A DNA stretch of 23,938 nucleotides. It comes from UBA1858 sp039182865. GTDB taxonomy: Bacteria > Pseudomonadota > Gammaproteobacteria > UBA4575. Location of the stretch: positions 1 to 23,938 of the forward strand of contig JBCDBX010000019.1 of assembly GCA_039182865.1 (NCBI GenBank), written 5' to 3'. Shown one piece after another: positions 22,296 through 23,938 of the stretch (positions within the stretch are counted from its first letter, which is position 1; the number at the start of each line of letters is the position of its first letter). A program made the position numbers and the translations under genes. The notes below the pieces were generated by a model, which worked only from the letters and a program-made list of their open reading frames with translations, was not told where the DNA came from and made no database searches.

Positions 22296-23633
22296 ATGAA
22301 AAGCTATAAACAAATCAGCCTAGGATTGGCCATTGGTTTGCTTTTGGGCGTGGTACTGGTTAGTAGCCATCAAGTGTTTGCTAATCGTGATGAGAATGCT
22401 CAATCGAATGAACTTCCTTTATCAGAAATTCGTCTGTTCACTGATATCTATGCACGCATCAAAAAAGACTACGTGGAAGAGGTTGGTGACAAGTCTTTAT
22501 TAGAAGGTGCAATACGTGGAATGTTGGCGAGTTTAGATCCACACTCAACTTTTTTAAGTGAAGATGAATTCAAAGAATTACAAATTGGGACTTCGGGTGA
22601 ATTTGGAGGTCTTGGTATCGAAGTCGGAATGGAAGATGGTTTCGTCAGAGTGATTTCTCCGATTGAAGGAACACCTGCGGATGAAGCCGGAGTAAAAGCT
22701 GGCGACTTGATTATTAAGTTAGATGAAACTCAAGTTAAAGGATTAACTTTGGGTGAAGCAGTTAAGTTAATGCGCGGTAAACGGGGGTCCGACATTCTGC
22801 TTACAATAATACGTGAAGGTGAGCAAGAACCTATAGAAATTACAGTTACCCGCGATGTTATAAGGGTTAAAAGTGTACGCAGCCGCATTTTAGAGCCAGG
22901 TTATGGCTACATACGCATTTCAAGTTTTCAATCAAAAACAACACGTAACGTGATTGAAGCGGTTGATAAGCTCTTAAAAGAGAGCGATCAGGATTTAGAT
23001 GGGTTGGTATTAGACTTGCGAAACAACCCAGGTGGTGTTTTAACTGGTGCCGTAGGTGTTTCAGATATATTCCTGGGCGATGGTGAATTGATTGTGTACA
23101 CCAAAGGCCGTGTTAAGGATGCCGAATTAGAATACAGTGCAAGCACTAATGATACGCTCGATGGTGCGCCAATTATTGTGTTGATCAATGAAGGTTCTGC
23201 ATCGGCATCTGAAATTGTTGCGGGTGCTTTGCAAGATCACAATCGTGCAGTCATCATGGGTAAGAGCTCTTTTGGTAAGGGTTCTGTGCAAACAATTTTG
23301 CCTTTGAAAGATAATAATGCATTAAAGTTAACCACTGCTCGATACTACACACCTGAAGGTCGTTCCATACAAGCGGAAGGAATCGAGCCGGATATACTTG
23401 TTAAAGAAACTTATGCTGAAGGTGAAGAAGATAAAGCATTTGAATTTGTGCGCGAACAAGATTTAGTTGGGCACTTGGAAAATAGTGAGGAAGAGATAGA
23501 AATCGAAATAAAAGAAGACCAAGTTATAAGACAAATCGCAATACCAAAAGATAGCGATGAAGATGTAGTACTTAATGAAGCGTTAGAGATTCTTAAAGGT
23601 TTAGCCAAGGACAAAGAGTCTGCGAGTGCTTAA
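22296..23633 (+). CDS. ctpA: Carboxy-terminal processing protease (S41 family)
   Basis: This periplasmic serine protease has 445 residues and trims or degrades envelope proteins from their C-terminus, in pseudomonads including peptidoglycan hydrolases. An N-terminal hydrophobic signal or anchor covers about 8-29. The PDZ domain lies at about 100-185 with G-E-F-G-G-L-G-I-E-V. The S41 catalytic domain has L-R-N-N-P-G-G and N-E-G-S-A-S-A-S-E with Ser303 as nucleophile. S-S-F-G-K-G-S-V-Q-T supplies the general base Lys328. ATG 22296 is chosen because AAGGAG lies 8 bases upstream; a GTG at 22287 overlaps that site. The C-terminal tail is acidic. It lies between envC and yibQ, and yibQ starts inside its last codons. 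Confidence 0.96.
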   Translation: MKSYKQISLGLAIGLLLGVVLVSSHQVFANRDENAQSNELPLSEIRLFTDIYARIKKDYVEEVGDKSLLEGAIRGMLASLDPHSTFLSEDEFKELQIGTSGEFGGLGIEVGMEDGFVRVISPIEGTPADEAGVKAGDLIIKLDETQVKGLTLGEAVKLMRGKRGSDILLTIIREGEQEPIEITVTRDVIRVKSVRSRILEPGYGYIRISSFQSKTTRNVIEAVDKLLKESDQDLDGLVLDLRNNPGGVLTGAVGVSDIFLGDGELIVYTKGRVKDAELEYSASTNDTLDGAPIIVLINEGSASASEIVAGALQDHNRAVIMGKSSFGKGSVQTILPLKDNNALKLTTARYYTPEGRSIQAEGIEPDILVKETYAEGEEDKAFEFVREQDLVGHLENSEEEIEIEIKEDQVIRQIAIPKDSDEDVVLNEALEILKGLAKDKESASA

Positions 23634-23938
23634 AGCCTTTCAAATTACACTATTCAAAAAATACTTAATTACCCGACTCTTTATAGGAGTCGCGGTAGTG
23701 TTTGGTTCTTTACCCTCGTTTGCAGAAGGCAGCTATAAGATTGCAATTATCATTGATGATCTAGGTAATAGTCTGAGTAAAGGTAAGCAGTTAATAAATA
23801 TGCCTTATCAAATGACCTATGCGATTTTACCTAACCGCCCTTATTCAGAAAAACTTGCAAACATGGCAAAGAATTCTGGCAAAGAAGTGATGGTGCATTT
23901 ACCCATGCAGTCATCGCAACCTCAAGATTTGGGCGATG
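23626..23938 (+). CDS. yibQ: Divergent polysaccharide deacetylase (YibQ family), N-terminal part
   Basis: The frame from GTG 23626 stays open to the window edge, giving 104 residues without a stop. A signal peptide (about 1-34, ending S-L-P-S-F-A) is followed by K-I-A-I-I-I-D-D-L-G-N and later V-M-V-H-L-P-M-Q. Both are characteristic of the divergent polysaccharide deacetylase family (Pfam Polysacc_deac_2). The D-D pair and the His are the expected metal-site residues. The GTG overlaps the end of ctpA by 8 bases with AAGAG upstream, indicating coupled translation. Its enzymatic role is not established; the envC-ctpA-yibQ cluster suggests a cell-wall or envelope function. Confidence 0.9.
   Translation, partial: MLKAFQITLFKKYLITRLFIGVAVVFGSLPSFAEGSYKIAIIIDDLGNSLSKGKQLINMPYQMTYAILPNRPYSEKLANMAKNSGKEVMVHLPMQSSQPQDLGD

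Overview
The window looks like chromosomal core DNA of a gammaproteobacterium with a fairly AT-rich genome (roughly 40% G+C by eye). The genus cannot be named from the sequence. Two conserved gene orders support the class. One is glyQ-glyS-gmhB-plsC. The other is the trmL / gpsA-secB-grxC-rhodanese / envC-(ctpA)-yibQ neighbourhood known from E. coli and Pseudomonas. Gene density is high and several neighbours overlap at start or stop codons. I see no rRNA, tRNA, CRISPR array, insertion sequence or prophage.

Layout. 1-333 is the 3' end of trmB. 330-2123 (-) is a SulP anion transporter, divergent from a Tas-type aldo/keto reductase (2286-3317). 3320-7555 (-) is the operon glyQ-glyS-gmhB-plsC. 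7556-8399 is the only long gap; it holds a nested set of inverted repeats, two tiny overlapping reading frames and the glnA control region (two NtrC sites and a sigma-54 promoter). 8400-13153 (+) is the nitrogen block glnA, a DUF4124 envelope protein, glnL (NtrB) and glnG (NtrC). 13158-14450 (-) is an AT-rich pair, a macro-domain hydrolase and a SAM methyltransferase. 14579-16486 holds an OprB-like porin converging on a P19/Tp34-type periplasmic metal protein. 16610-16849 (-) is a small YeaQ/YmgE membrane protein. 16943-17887 (-) is a class 1B dihydroorotate dehydrogenase whose start codon interlocks with that of trmL (17886-18362, +). 18359-20922 (-) is arsR-rhodanese-grxC-secB-gpsA. 21092-23938 (+) is envC-ctpA-yibQ, the last cut by the window edge.

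How they work together. glnA, glnL and glnG form a complete Ntr circuit (enzyme, sensor, activator) with matching DNA sites. A perfect NtrC palindrome sits inside the terminator hairpin upstream of glnL, and a sigma-54-like -24/-12 element lies just before glnL at almost the same distance as in the glnA promoter. The ArsR protein at the head of the rhodanese-glutaredoxin operon carries the two-cysteine arrangement of persulfide sensors (SqrR/BigR/YgaV type). It may therefore couple reactive-sulfur status to rhodanese, glutaredoxin, SecB and GpsA.

No wholly new multi-gene system is evident. The best second-look items are the ntrBC control region, the ArsR-headed operon, the zinc-loop-less GmhB, the interlocked CATG start codons, the orphan class 1B DHOD, the stand-alone P19-like protein and the folded element upstream of glyQ.
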